Source: Cinnamomum chago
Lineage: Eukaryota > Streptophyta > Magnoliopsida > Laurales > Lauraceae
Assembly (NCBI GenBank): GCA_038049695.1
Contig: CP142451.1
Location: forward strand, 66,965,501-67,029,500
Direction of reading: 5' to 3'
DNA length: 64,000 nucleotides
Part shown: one piece after another, positions 35,055-47,884 of the stretch
Layout of the letters: each line of letters starts with the position of its first letter
Position numbering within the stretch: the stretch's first letter is position 1
Made by a program: the position numbers and the translations under genes
The notes under the pieces: model-generated
What the model was told of the DNA's origin: nothing
The model's input: the letters and a program-made list of their open reading frames with translations, nothing else
The model's database searches: none

Positions 35055-35940
35055 TAAAAGTAAGTTCGTTTTAGTAGAGGATTGGGGAGATTCGACATCT
35101 TCCGAAAGTGAGACTTACGAGGAAATCTTTGGCACTTGGAGAGAGCTCCATCCGCTAAAGGAAGTGAACAATATAGACCACACCATTGACCTGAGGTTCC
35201 ATACCCTATCATGTAACATATTGAGTGTGAGTGAGTCAACTCATTTACCCAAAAAAAAACTCCGATTGCCAAAATCCCGAAAAGTCACGAAACATGGGAA
35301 ATTGAGGACCCTACTAACGAAGAAGTGGTATATTGGCCCGTTGCCTGGCGCCACTGGCGAGAAGACCCCTCTCAAGAAGACCACAAAATCTGGGAAACCG
35401 ATGACCTCAATGATCACGAAGTGGTATACCGCCCCACCACCTGGCTACGCCAGCGGGGAGGATCCTCCTCGGTAGATAACCCATCCTCGATCCCATCTGT
35501 ACCATATCATTCCAAAAATCCCAAAAAAATAGAAAACCCCAAAACCCCAAAAAAATTAGAAAATAGAAAACCCAAAAGCATAGGAACCGTCGGAGTAGAA
35601 GACTTTAGTCATCATCAGAATATGGGCAACCTAAGGCGATGGAAGATACCACTGGTAGAACAGTCTCGACTAGAGGAAATTATGACCAACATCAATAAGT
35701 AAGGCTGCGAATCTCTACCTGTCGTTTCAGAGCCCGAGCATTCCACAGAACATGCAAACATTAATGATGAAATGGGTGTTTATGAACTAGTGGACGCCGA
35801 AGAAGGGGATGATGAAGTCTCTGAGGAATTTAGGAGAGTAATCAAGAAGTTTTATGAGGAAACATAAGCAGCAGCTGAAAAGAAAAAAAAGATAAACCTG
35901 GGGACTGAAGAGAGATCCAAACAAGTCCAAATCAGTGCAT
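35055..35940 (+). pseudogene. Spacer between G-patch and RT of element B
   Basis: Degraded coding-like sequence with A-rich runs (for example 35515-35560); no catalytic motif. In Ogre elements the family is known to remove an intron between protease and RT. I do not see convincing splice signals here, so I make no such call. Confidence 0.45.
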
Positions 35941-35944
35941 GTCT

Positions 35945-37800
35945 AGAACCTAACGAAGAGAGTAAGATCCTTGAAGTCCTAAGAAAATACCAAGACGCGT
36001 TCGCATCAGATTATAACGACATGCCCGGACTTGCACCCGACCTGGTAGAACACAGGATCCCATTAGAGGAAAATGCTAGACCTGTCAAGCAAAAGTTGAG
36101 AAGAATGCTCCCCGATGTTGCGCTGAAAGTGAAGGAGGTTGACAAACTCCACCAGGCTAAGTTCATCAGGGTTGTGTTGTTTCCTCAATGGGTCGCCAAT
36201 ATAGTCCCGGTGAAGAAGAAAGACTGACGCATCCGAGTCTGTATTGATTTTCGGAATTTGAACAAGGCGTCTCCCAAGGACGATTTCCCCTTACCTCACA
36301 TCGATGTGCTTATTGACAATACCGCAGGGCACGCTATGCTATCATTTATGGATGGTTATTCGGGATACAACCAAATCAGGCTATCACCAGAAGATCAGGA
36401 GAAAACCTCGTTCACTACACCCTGGGGAACTTACTGTTATGTTGTTATGCCCTTCGGCTTGAAGAATGCCGGCGCCACTTATCAAAGGGCCATGATGGCA
36501 ATATTTCATGATATGATACACGATTGTGTGGAGGTCTACGTGGATGACATTCTAATCAAATCCAAAACCCGTGACGCCCATGTCATGGCCCTCAGGAGAG
36601 TCCTTCAACGATCTAGGGACACCCAACTGAAGATGAATCCGAAGAAATGCGTTTTTGGAGTATCCTCTGGCAAACTCCTGGGCTTTATGGTGAGCAATCG
36701 AGGAATTGAAGTCGATCCTTCTAAGGTAAAAGCCATTCTTGAAATGCCGCCCCCGAAAAACCTAAAAGAATTGAGGGGCCTCATAGGACGACTACAGTTC
36801 GTTAGAAGATTCATTTCACAGCATTCACAAAGATGTGAACCATTCTACAAATTGCTAAAAGGAGGTGTGGAGTACCACTGGGATGACGACTGCTAGAAGA
36901 CATTCGAAGATTTGAAGAAATATCTATTGAGTCCTCCCGTTCTGAAGCCCCCTACTAAAGATAAGCCTCTCATTTTATATGTATCGGGGACAGAATCCGT
37001 AATAGGCATAGTCCTGGGTCAACACGATGAGACTGGCCAAAAGGAGAACGCGATTTTTTACCTGAGCAAATCTCTCCTGCCCTACGAAAGAAAATACTCC
37101 CCGATGGAGAGAACCTGCTTAGCAGTTGTTTGGGCTGCTCAGAAATTGAGACACTACTTCCTAGCCCACCAAGTCAAACTCTTAGCTAGGATGGACCCTT
37201 TGAAGTACATTTTCGAGAAACCCGTTACTTCGGGAAGAGTCGCGCGATGGAAAATGCTCTCGGCAGAATTTGACATAACCTATGTTACCCAGAAGTCTAT
37301 AAAGGGACAAACAATCGCCGACCATCTGGTACACCTCCCTTTGCCACTGTACGAACCAGTCAGAACCGACTTCCCCGACGAAAGCGTCTTGTTGGCAGAT
37401 ATTGAAGAAGCCAAAGATGATGATTTATGGACCATGTACTTTGATGGAGCTTTGAATCAAAACGGAAAAGGAGTCGGAGTAGTTCTATTATCCCCGGAAG
37501 GAGTTGTCATCCCAAGGGCCTACAAAATCTGATTTCCGGCAACCAATAATACGATGGAGTACGAAGCCTTACTGGCAGGACTGAGAGAAGCCCAGGCCCT
37601 AGGTGTTGAGAAGCTAAGAGTCTTTGGTGATTCTAAAGTCGTTATTTTCCAAATAGCCGGAGAATGGAAGGTTAGTGCCTTCAAACTTGCGCACTACCAC
37701 GAGAAAGCCAAAGAACTAATGTCTGAATTTAAGAAGATTTCATTTCTCTACATCCCACGCGCCTTGAACCGATTGGCTGACTCATTAGCAATTTTAGCCT
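35945..37800 (+). pseudogene. pol: Element B reverse transcriptase with two RNase H domains
   Basis: RT motifs in order: FASDYNDMPGLAPDLVEHRI, WVANIVPVKKKD, FMDGYSGYNQIRLSPED, TPWGTYCYVVMPFGLKNAG and YVDDILIKSK (about 36538-36567). The Ty3-type RNase H follows (about 36900-37340, with KYSPMERTCLAVVWAAQKL). A second RNase H of the plant/archaeal type lies at about 37420-37800 (WTMYFDGALNQNGKG, then MEYEALLAGLREAQ, FGDSKVVIFQI and LNRLADSLA). The order equals that of element A. It is a fossil, more decayed than A. Confidence 0.93.
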
Positions 37801-38038
37801 CAATCATAGAGATGCCCTTTGATAAGGATTCCAAAGAATTCTTGATTAAAAGGCTAGATTCTCCGTCCGTCAAACCAATAGACCTGACCAAAGGGGACCC
37901 TGCCGAAGTCCTGCCAAAAGTTTCAAAAGATAGGAGTAAGAAAGCCAAGAACAGAGAGTCTGATCATGAGGAGAAAACCAAGCCTGAAGGGGTCCTAGCC
38001 CGCATACAACATGACGATGACTTGGTAGACGATCACCC

Positions 38039-39328
38039 ATGGTACTACGATTTTGGAATTACTTGCACGATGGCTACATCCCTGAATACGCCACCCGATC
38101 GGACAAAAAAGCATTGAAAGAAATGGTTCAGAGATATGTTATAGTCGCGAGACTATTGTACCGTAGATCATTTAGTGGAGTTCTCCTACGATGTGTGACC
38201 ACAGAAGAAGGGCAAGAGATAATTGAAGAAGCACACTCTGGAGAGTGTGGAGGACATGTCAATGGCCAGATGTTGGCTAAGAAGATTATCCGTTTAGGTT
38301 ATTATTGGCCATCCCTAGAGAAGGATTCAGTCCATTATGTTAGGAGATGCAAAGAATGTCAGCTGCATGCCGACCTAATACTTGCCCCCGCATCATCCCT
38401 TCACCCTACCATAGCTCCATGGCCTTTTTCGACATGGGCCTTTGACATCATAGGACCCCTGGCCCCTACACTAGAAAACACACAAAATAAGGCATTCATA
38501 TTAACAGCTACAGAATATTACACTAAATGGGCAGAAGCAGAGGCATATGTTAATATTAAGGCTACCTCTGTAGTTAAATTCATCAAGAAGAATATAATAG
38601 CCAGGTTTGGCATCCCTAAGGTATTCATAACAGACAATGGCCCCCAATTTATATCTCAACAAATGAATGAGTTGTGCACAAAATATAACATAGAATTACA
38701 TCATTCAACCCCATATTATCCCCAAGCAAATGGTCAAGCCGAAGCCACCAACAAGACCTTACTGAAGATCATCAAGAAGACTGTGCAAACCGCCAGAGGT
38801 AATGATTGGCCAGACCGTTTAGTTGAAGCGTTGTGGGCGTACCGGACTTCTATAAGAACTCCTACAGGAGAAACCCCATACTCTTTAACCTACGGAACGG
38901 AAGCAGTCCTTCCACTCGAGGTCCTTCACCCGTCACTGCGTGTCCAGTTAGATGAAGATATAACAGAAGACCAGAGGAGAGAAGCACTACTACTTCAGCT
39001 AGACCTACTCGATGAGAAAAGAATGAAGGCAGCAGAGCATGCACAAGTGTATCGGAAGCGGATTGCTAGAGCCTACAACAAGCATGTCAAAGAACGAAGA
39101 CTCAAAGTTGGTGATTTCGTACTAAAGCGCATCACTCCATCCCAACTTCTGCATCCCAGAGGTAAGTTACGACCCAATTGGGAAGGCCCTTATGTAATTA
39201 AAGAAGTATATTCTGGAAATGCATACAGGCTAGTAAATGCAGAACGGGGGGAGCTCCCCGATCCATGGAACGCTATGTACCTGAAAAGGTACACAATTGG
39301 ACCCTTCCCTACTTCTTGCGGAATATGA
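38039..39328 (+). pseudogene. int: Element B integrase
   Basis: Zinc-binding N-terminus (HSGECGGHVNGQ and CKECQLHADLI), catalytic core with FDIIGPLAP, ITDNGPQFISQQ and NGQAEATNKTL giving the D, D, E residues, and a C-terminal GPY/F module (RPNWEGPYVIKEVYSGNAY). It ends soon after LKRYTIGPFP. The whole stretch is open over 429 codons, the longest well-preserved piece of B. No chromodomain. Confidence 0.93.
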
Positions 39329-41295
39329 CCCTCCTTGCCCCTTATCGTAGTTGAAGAAATCCCGTAGGAGGACCGAAGAGATGCACTCTGATCAAACTTG
39401 GAACTCAAACACACACCAGCACCTAAAAACACACGAAATGGTGAGTCTACCCCACACAAATTTCGGACGGCTAAAGGCACCCAATGTAAGGGTTTGAAGG
39501 TGGGATCGCCCGTGTCATGAAAGCGTTTTGATTTCAAAAAAAAAAAAAAAAATGGTGACTAGTTTGGGTTTGTGGCCTTTTTAACCTGAGCCAGTAAGCC
39601 CGTAGAGGTATTTACATGCTCAGTGCCCTAAAGCCATCTGGTTTGGGAGTCATTGGCTGAATGCTCGTTACATGGGTTAATTAGAAAGCTTAAGAGACCT
39701 GGGCATTGCACAGTCACATGTTAAAAAAAAAAAAAAAAGAGAAGAAAAAAAAAATTTAGTTAGAAGTCTTGAAAAGAATAAAAGTTTTTTGACTAGTCTG
39801 GGTTCGTAGCCTTTTCAACTCGAGCCAGTAAGCCCGTAGGGGTATTTACATATCTAGTGCCCTGAAGCCACCTAGTTTGGGAGTCATTGGCCGAATGCTC
39901 GTTACATGGGTCAATTAGAAAGCTTAAGGGACCCAGGCATTGCACAGTCACATGACAAAAAAAAAATCTATTAGGATTAGGCCTGCTGAAATGACATGGG
40001 TACTCACCAGATAAACTAAGCAGAAGGTGGTCGAAAACCACAACACCAAAGAAACACGATGACTTGCTACTCCCACACACAGACACAATTGACGAATGAG
40101 CCCCAGGGGTGGTCAAGTGCTTTCCAAGTCCAGCCGAAAAGACTAAGCAGCTACAAAAAAGGGGGCCTGTGAGGGCTCGACCTCCAAATGATAGTTAGGG
40201 AAGAACACGTTACCGCCATGGTGACAATCATGGAACGAGGGTACATCCTACCCACAGCCAAAATGAACACTAGTCTTATGCTGGGGCATTTTTTTTATAT
40301 ATACATTCTTATTAATATCTATCTATCTTACACGGCCTCCCAATTTGGGTCCTCATCGCATACACGATTGTCACGAGCACTCACTAGCCTGCACACACAC
40401 ACTCACCTCATGCATACTTTCGTTACTAACAACTTTTGATTGAATGCAGGAAAGAACACATCCCCTAAGGTATCGATTCCATTTTGTTCTTTCCCAAAGC
40501 TTAAATGCCAAAACGGCCCCCTGGCATTTTTACCGAGAAAGAAAGATACCACCTTAGCCGAACTATGCAGGGGGCCTAAAAATATTAAACTAACGAGTTT
40601 GTTTCGAGACCTTGCAGGGAACCCAACCCCGATCACATCCAAAACATCCCACAAGCTGGGGCATTTTTTTTATTTTACATGCATAATTTTGCACACAACT
40701 CCTCATGGTTTGAAAAGAATACAATGGTGGTAATTAAATTTGAGATATATAAATTATGTCTGTTACGATACTTTATGATGAATTTAATTATAAATGCCTA
40801 TCGTTCACACCTTTCTATGATATCACATGTTGTGCTATTTAAAAAAATGCAGTTATCTTGAACCTCTGTCTTTACATTTGTAGCTAGCAATGTGAATGCC
40901 TTAAAACATAGAACTGTTTAGGCCACAACATCACACACCCAAGCACTCCCATTGTCTGAGAACCCTAAGTCTATATTACATCTCCAGTACGAAATTGTAG
41001 TCATTTGGTCTATTATATAGGTTTCATTCCGGCTATCTCTGATTACCAATGACCTTCCATATGAGATCCATGCCTAGAGCACGAATTTCGAGAAATTCTA
41101 GAAAAATTTCGGCAACATCTCCCCTTGTTTTTTTGGCCCCCCGAAAAATTTCCGGATACAAAAAACCTGTTGCCTGTGAAGAAAAACACTTCATATATTC
41201 CCCGACATCCCCAGAAAAGCTCCTCATCAATCAACCACATCAACCATAACACTTCTAAGGCATTAAACATACTATCTCAACTACACATACATGGC
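39329..41295 (+). other. Element B 3' noncoding region, left part
   Basis: No gene. It holds a duplicated 164-bp unit (39557-39954), A runs, a PPT-like AAAAAAGGGGGCC near 40155-40167, two copies of GCTGGGGCATTTTTTT (40280 and 40655), and two places that look like intron 3' ends (a TACTAAC box at 40424 with CAG at 40449, and CTAAC with TTGCAG near 40617). Confidence 0.6.
39557..39954 (+). repeat. Duplicated 164-bp unit in the B 3' region
   Basis: GACTAGTTTGGGTT to CAGTCACATG at 39557-39720 and again at 39791-39954 (234 bp apart), about 90% alike by eye, each preceded or followed by an A-rich run. Confidence 0.9.
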
Positions 41296-41300
41296 ATATA

Positions 41301-43284
41301 TGTTGGGATTGGTGTATGCCCTAAAGCCCACTGACTGCACTCACATCTCTGTTACTGGATATTTATTGGTTATTTAATGGAATGACATCTTTCTCTTAAT
41401 ACTTGTGTATATGTATGGTTGTGTAAGGCCCATTGTTTTCTAGTAATGACTTAGATGTGTAGTGGCTACACACAGTTAGGTCTGAGTCATGGACACTTGA
41501 AACAATAAACTTGTTCATAACTGAGAGATGGAGTTGGGCACTTCATCTTGGTATAAGTTGTAATGAGATACTCTCCTGTATTCAGGGTGACTTACCTAAG
41601 TCACGGGAGGCTTTTCCGGATTTATCTCATTAGTGCATGTGTCATGCATTGAACAGGACCACTTGTAGGTGTGATCTCTAAAATAATACTATCACAGAGA
41701 GAGATCAAATCACCTCTTACTACTGAGTGACCAGTGCTCTTAATCTTGAGCATTTGTGGATGAACTGACGAAGTCGAGTTCTTGTACTTTAATTCACTAT
41801 GGGTGAGATCCTGTTCATGGGTCAACAGCTCTATGTTTTGGGTACTCGGGCTTGATTAGTTGGGACGTGCAAATGCAATATGGAATCTATGCCATCGTGT
41901 GATGGAATGATCGTCCCCTTAGAATTATCCGATTAATCATCAGAATCTAAGATCTTAGTATATGGATGTTCCATATGGATATTGAACTTGTGGATCGCTC
42001 CCTGGATCAAGAGAATGATATCCGGATGATGATTAAGTCAAGGGTATGAAGTTCTAAGGATAAGATGTAATCAAGAAGGTGGATAGTACATCGGTTAACC
42101 TACTTGATTATGGATGTTACATAGAGGGGCATTGTGGTCATTGTACTTGGTAGGTCAAAGACAATCGTCAATTTATGATGAGCTTAATTTGCAATTTAAT
42201 ATTTGTCCCTGGAGTGCAACCATAACTCTTTAGTGGAATGAGTTAGGGTTAAAATGATCCTAATGTTGCTATGGGGTTAGCATGGACATTTTGGTCATTT
42301 TGGGAGCCAAGGGCAAATATGTCTTTTGGTCCCTCTTCTAGCCACTTTCCTATATTGGCATGGTTTCCTAATTTAATTAGATGATATGTGGTTGAATTAA
42401 TTTTGTGGAAGAATAATTTTGAGTTTAAATTCAAATAGGCTTTTTATGGCATACATGAATTTAACTCTAGCTAAATTATTAACTAGTGGGCCATAGTGTG
42501 TTTATCAATCTTGTGGGCCAGCCATAAGGGGAGCCACTTGTGTGAGGTTTCCAAGTATGAGCAGGTATCTTTACTTGGAAGGAACAACTCCTCTTTGGGT
42601 AAGGATTCCTATAATTAAAGGTTACTAAATTTTAGTATCTTTAATTAGAAAGTGTTGCACACTAAAGGGGGCTGGTTGCTTATTTTGTGGGATTGACATT
42701 CCTATTAGAAAGATAACTCTTAAAAGGGAATGTGATCTTTATAAAGAGAGAGGGAATTGCCCTTGGACGTGCAACATAGAAAGAAAGAAAGAAACACCAA
42801 GGAAACCCATTGGCCGCCCAAGACAAGTAGACAGAAACCCACGCCCAGCCCATTGCTGCCTTCTTCTTCTTCATTGGAGAGAGGAGATCAGTTCCTGGGT
42901 TGTTTCCATAAATTGTAAGTTCAGAAAACCCATCTAAGAAAGCATACTCTGATCCCACAATCAAAGCCAATCAGGTTGGGAAGTGGAATAGAAGAGAAGA
43001 TCAAAGGAGAAGTTGCTGCAGAAAATTCCTGCAACACACATTGCTGGTTGCAGGCTGATTTCAGTCCTTTGAAGTCTTTCTTTTCAGAGTTTTGAGGCAT
43101 TCAAATCATCAAGGTAATAGTCCTCTATTATCTCCTTGCATTATACACATGTTGATTATGATTTCATGGAGTTTTATGCATGTTTCATGGCTGGAAATCA
43201 GATCTGGGTTCTTGTTTTTAAAACTTGAAAAACCAGAATCAGCCATGGCAATCCAAGTTCAGATCTGTAATGCATGAACTTTCA
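41301..43284 (+). mobile_element. Solo LTR D
   Basis: A 1,984-bp sequence starting TGTTGGGATTGG and ending GAACTTTCA, flanked by ATATA (41296-41300 and 43285-43289). There is no internal domain, so it is a solo LTR left by LTR-LTR recombination. A TATA-like CTTTATAAAG lies near 42733 on plus, so the LTR probably reads plus. Family not determined; the start resembles Ty1/copia LTRs in my memory, which is weak evidence. Confidence 0.85.
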
Positions 43285-43450
43285 ATATACACACATATGA
43301 TACATCTCAGACCAAATACATGCGAGCCCACGCCATGAGCCAAGTACAACATGAAATAACATAAATACATGGCCAGCACATATGAATACAATATAGGACA
43401 GAGATACACAAGAGATGGGTCCCTGGGAGATCAGTCGAAAAACGATAACC

Positions 43451-43855
43451 CTACGGAGCAGCTCCATTATGACGAGCCGATGAAGCAAATGAAGACGGAC
43501 CAGGAGCATGCTGAGAAAGAGCTCGCATCGAGTCCGAAAATGCATATCCTCTCTCTTCCGCCCTCTGGCGATATTGATTGAGGCGCCTTCGCAGATCAGC
43601 AACCACCTCCTCATGACATCGCGCCATGCAATCCATGCGCTCGTTGTACTGATCAAGGATAAGAGCCCTCTCCTCTCCCGGACTGAGACGTGGAGGAACA
43701 GAAGCAACGATAGCACCACTCTGCAAGACGACATTTTAAAGAAACGTTACATTCAACAAACCTTGTAGCAACAAATAGAGGACTTAAAAGGGAGAAAGGG
43801 CCCTCACTTGCGTAGAGGCCTCATAGCTCACAAGCTTGGCATGTAGCTCGTTAAC
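43451..43855 (-). CDS. Antisense coding blocks of element B (coiled-coil end)
   Basis: Two blocks on minus: 43855-43808 and 43720-43451, separated by an 87-nt intron-like gap (43807-43721) with GTGAGG at its start and TTGCAG at its end. The second block ends at a stop and reads SGAIVASVPPRLSPGEERAL, then a helical, charged stretch (CHEEVVADLRRRLNQYRQRA). It resembles in style the coiled-coil last block of the antisense gene of element A. It may be the tail of B's antisense gene or a second gene. Function unknown. Confidence 0.5.
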
Positions 43856-44514
43856 CTGCAAATCTACCTGGACGCAAGCAAGCCTACCTGGACCTCCCTC
43901 GCTCCTTTCCTTTATCCACTCCACTCCTAGCTCCTTACTCTCCACCTGAACTCACGTCCAAAAGAGAAAGAAGAAGTGAAGAAACGAAAGAAAGAAGAGA
44001 GGGAAAGAGAGAATGAAAAAATGAATAAGGGGAAAAGACCCCAGCCATTTTGACCTAGCGCCCAAGGCTGGGCGTGTGATGGCCCAGCACCATCACGTCG
44101 TGAGGCCCCCTTGAACAGGACCCACCCAAAACGTGGGCCTATTGCTCTCGCCCAGGAGGTCTAAAAAAAAAACTGAATTGAAATCTAATCTAAATAAATA
44201 ATAATAATAATAATAATAATAAAAAGATGAAAAAAGATCAAACCTGACATTTATTCAAACATCAGTGGGGATGAAGTTGAAACATAATCCACCCACAGCT
44301 CATGTTAAAAAAGAAAAAAGAAAAAAATCAATCTTTATTAGTAATTGTGATCCAGCCTTAGCAAGATTCAACTCAGCTTGACTGCCAACCTCGGCACTAG
44401 ACAAGATTCACGATTATCAGCAGCACAACAGTGGTCCATTTCAACCTACAAGGAAAAGCAGCACAAACGACGTACAAAGGTCAGTTGATTAAGCTTTAAC
44501 ATAAACCATGGACT
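43856..44514 (-). other. Element B 3' region between solo LTRs D and E
   Basis: Noncoding, with an (AAT)n microsatellite (about 44198-44221), purine runs (43970-44035) and, on minus, an AATAAA signal (44339-44334) that could end the transcript of the 263-codon antisense gene upstream. Confidence 0.45.
44334..44339 (-). terminator. Candidate poly(A) signal for the antisense gene of element B
   Basis: AATAAA on the minus strand. Without the inserted solo LTR E it would lie about 0.7 kb beyond the stop of the 263-codon gene. A single hexamer in AT-rich DNA is weak evidence. Confidence 0.3.
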
Positions 44515-44519
44515 CATCA

Positions 44520-47346
44520 TGTAAGACCCCGACCCGAGTGAACCCGTTTAGTGCTAATTAAGTTGCGTGTTAGTTCTAAGCTTGATTAGTGATTTTGACT
44601 AAGTTGGGTTTGGAATAGCTTTTGAATTAGTTTTGGGGAATTTTGATTGCTTTGTGTTAGTAGGGCCCTTTGGGGGTTCCTTTTCATGACATTGCATATG
44701 TTTGAGGATTTATCGGAGATTTTTGCATTCATGATTTTAATCCTGTTTTATTGGTATTGTTAACCCCTTCAACTTTCATGTTGATCCCGTCCCCGTTTGA
44801 GATCCCGAAACTCAATTTCATAGCCTTGAGGGCAAAACAGTCATTGCACACAAAATCTGTACCCAAAACTTGATATTCCCGAAACCCGCGAAACATATAC
44901 TTTTTGGAAACTAGATATTTCGACGATCATTTCTTCCCTCTTCGTCGAATTCATCCGAGGTCCCGAAAGAGATGATTTCAGCCCAATTAGATTTGTTGGT
45001 GGTGGAGCCCACTCCCCACTTGTTTATAAGGAAACCTTTCCCTTCCATTTCCTTTTTCCAGCACAAGAGAGTGAGAACCTAGGGTTTCCATTGCCTTCTT
45101 CTTGCTCTTGCCTTCCATCACCCAATCCACCACCAACCTTGCACAACTTGAGAAGTGGAGATCATCATCTTCTTCCTCATCACCCTAGCTCTCCATTGAC
45201 ACCATTGCTAGAGAAAATCATTCATCACAAGACTCTCTTTGAGCTCACCATTGCCATTAGAGGACCTTGCAAGTAAGTGACCCTTCTCTTCTTCTAGATT
45301 TGTGTTCTCCAAGATTTAGGGAATCTCCATCCTTGTTATTGAAGTTTCTCTCTTCCTATTCTATGTTTTTGACTCTTTAGGGTTTTATTTTGGGATTTTC
45401 CTTGTAGCTTGGACCCTTGATTTGAAAGACTTGTTAGAGCTTGATTTACTTGATTGAAGACCTAAGGCAAGTGGATGATATGATCTTTTAAGAGTTTTCA
45501 TTGTGTTTATGAGAAGTGTAGTTGGTTTTATTAAATTTCACTCATGCCTATTTATTGTTGTCTTGCTTTGAAATAAATGCTCATGAAGAGCCTTATTAGT
45601 GCATTTATGGTCATAGAGGAGTGTTGGTTCATAGTATTTAATCCCCCTTGTTTTGTCTCAAATATATATATTATGTGTGAAATGGTTTCCTTCTTTCTTT
45701 CCTTGTATGGAATGTGATATGGATGGAGGAGAATGAGATGGATATGATGAAGGATTTGATGTAGTTTGAATGAAGTATTAGACTCCTCATTTGATGTATA
45801 AGAAGGGCTAAAAAGGAGGTTGTAAAAAGGAAGAGTTATAGAGGAGCTGAAACCATATCACAATATTTAACTATTTCAATGTTTTGGGACTACTCTTTGG
45901 GAAACCCTCTATGTCAAGGAGATTTGTTAAGCATTGTATGAGGCCATTTGAGGAAGAAACCATATCACAAAGATTTCAATTGAAGTTTTGAAAAATTCAA
46001 GTGTATAAGGAGCCCCGGGATGTCCCCAAACTCGAAGAGTACCAAATTGTAATTTGATTGACATACGGGGTCCCTATTCACTTTAAACAAAAAATTTTGA
46101 ACCCGATACTTTACCGAAATTCCATTTGGTTATTATACTTCACTGATCCCGAGATTTATACTACATGTCTCGTTTTCCCGAAAGCATTGAATTACACTTG
46201 AAACTGTTACTTATCTTGAAGTGCATTGCACCACATGAAATGATAGTGTGCCCTTGAGCACCCTCGTCTTGCCCGTGTATCTATTGTACTTGATTTACTT
46301 GCATATGTATCAATTGTGATTTGACCTATGAGTCGGCACCACTAAGCTTGGATAACCCTGTTGGTCTGATCCACCGACTTGGAGATCCCCCTCTTGTCCC
46401 GCCAGCTGCAGTTTGGATCCCGCTACCCGGTCATTACCGTGGTCTTGTCCCGATGCCGCAGATTGCTACTGTGGTCCCCGATGCCCGGCTCGCTACCGTG
46501 GTCATGTATAGTATATGTATATGTATATGTATTTATATGAGATCCACTGTTTCTCCTCACCTCGAGTGACTGAGATCAGTGCCTAGTTATTGCTCTATCA
46601 CCTTAGTGATAGAGGACTTAGCCTCGTGTGGTTGTCATCTTGCTTGTTTCCGTTTCCTTGGTCACCTTACATGTTTTACATTGCATCCCTGTAATTGAAT
46701 AAATGTTTTATCTCGTTCATAGAAATTGTTATTTGAACAGGTTTACATGTTTTGAAGGTAAATTCATTTATTATCATATTGTCGTTGTATTTTCCTCCAT
46801 TTGCCAAACCGTCGTGTTTGACCTACTCTTTGGTACTCAGGTCCCGTTGTCGGTTATCCCGAGGAGGAGCTTGAGGAGGCGGTCGTAGAACCGCAACAGT
46901 TAGTTGAGTGGTGTGCTGATGACGTCATGTAGACGTTCGCTTGCTATGAGAGACTTATCATTTTGGGAAACTTTTTAACCATTCTTTGAATTGGTATTTT
47001 GTTTATTGGCTTTTGTTGGCCTCTATTTTTGGGAAATGTAATTAAATGATATTTGTATAAACTTTAATTTACTTTGGGTAACATGCTAACGATCATTGTT
47101 CATTCTGATACAGTATTTTATACTTGTGATATTGTCTTTATGACCAAGGATGGTTTGACCATTTGATTTGCTACACGCTTCCGCACTTAATAGAAATGCT
47201 CATTTATGGTTGTGATATCCTCACCGCGGACACCTGTGGGAAATTAAATAAATCGTATGGTATTATTAAACAGATGTGTGGTTCTCATCATCCCAAACAG
47301 TCTCGATCCCGGAGTAGTCCTTCGGGCCCGGTCCGGGGTCGCGACA
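44520..47346 (+). mobile_element. Solo LTR E (Ty3/gypsy, Tekay/Del-like ends)
   Basis: A 2,827-bp sequence starting TGTAAGACCCCGACCCG and ending GGTCCGGGGTCGCGACA, flanked by CATCA (44515-44519 and 47347-47351). The ends share the inverted words GACCCCG/CGGGGTC, as in Del/Tekay-type LTRs. A TATA-like TTTATAAGG lies near 45019 and is followed by a pyrimidine-rich stretch. A short GCTACCGTGGTC repeat lies at 46380-46510, followed by a TATATG run. No internal domain. Confidence 0.88.
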
Positions 47347-47351
47347 CATCA

Positions 47352-47884
47352 TATATGCATCATGCATTAATTGTTCATGCATCATTCCAAAATCCAATTC
47401 CATGCATTTACTCATGTATCCCACATCATTATATGTCAATTAACATGCACACACATCTAATAAAAAAAAGGGGGGTACAAACGTAAAATCATAATCATGA
47501 TTACCACCACCATAATCAAACATCAATGACAAATAGCTAACCATCATAATTCATCATTAAATCCCATAACTCGTCATCACTAATATTGTCATAAAAAATC
47601 ATTACCACATAAGAATCTATAAAAAAAAGAAAAAGAAAAAAGGAATGGGCAAGAGTAAAAATATAAATCAACTTTTGTTAAACTCCAATCAGAGTCTTCA
47701 AACAATAACTATAGCAATAAACTGAATCAACCAAATCCTAAACATTGACTAAAACAGAGGTCACCACCTTTGCCCCCAATACCCTAGATGGAGCCTATAA
47801 CTAACTAAGATGGTCCTAATGACCCGACCTCACATTTATTTAAAGGGAAAACCTAGCCTAAAGTAGAAGCTCCCAAAGAATCAG
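47352..47884 (-). other. Element B 3' region downstream of the 263-codon antisense gene
   Basis: AT-rich, noncoding, with ATCATAAT-type words and an A/G run near 47620. It is probably the 3' untranslated part of the antisense gene. No domain seen. Confidence 0.45.

Noticed and set aside
40168-41300. Possible 3' LTR of B starting TGTGAGGGCTCG after a PPT-like tract
   Set aside because: Its sequence does not match the proposed 5' LTR (1002-6818) or anything left of gag, and B-type antisense genes follow further right.
45091-47486. Short plus-strand frames of 60-107 codons in and beside solo LTR E
   Set aside because: LTR noncoding sequence and repeat words; no domain or supporting context.
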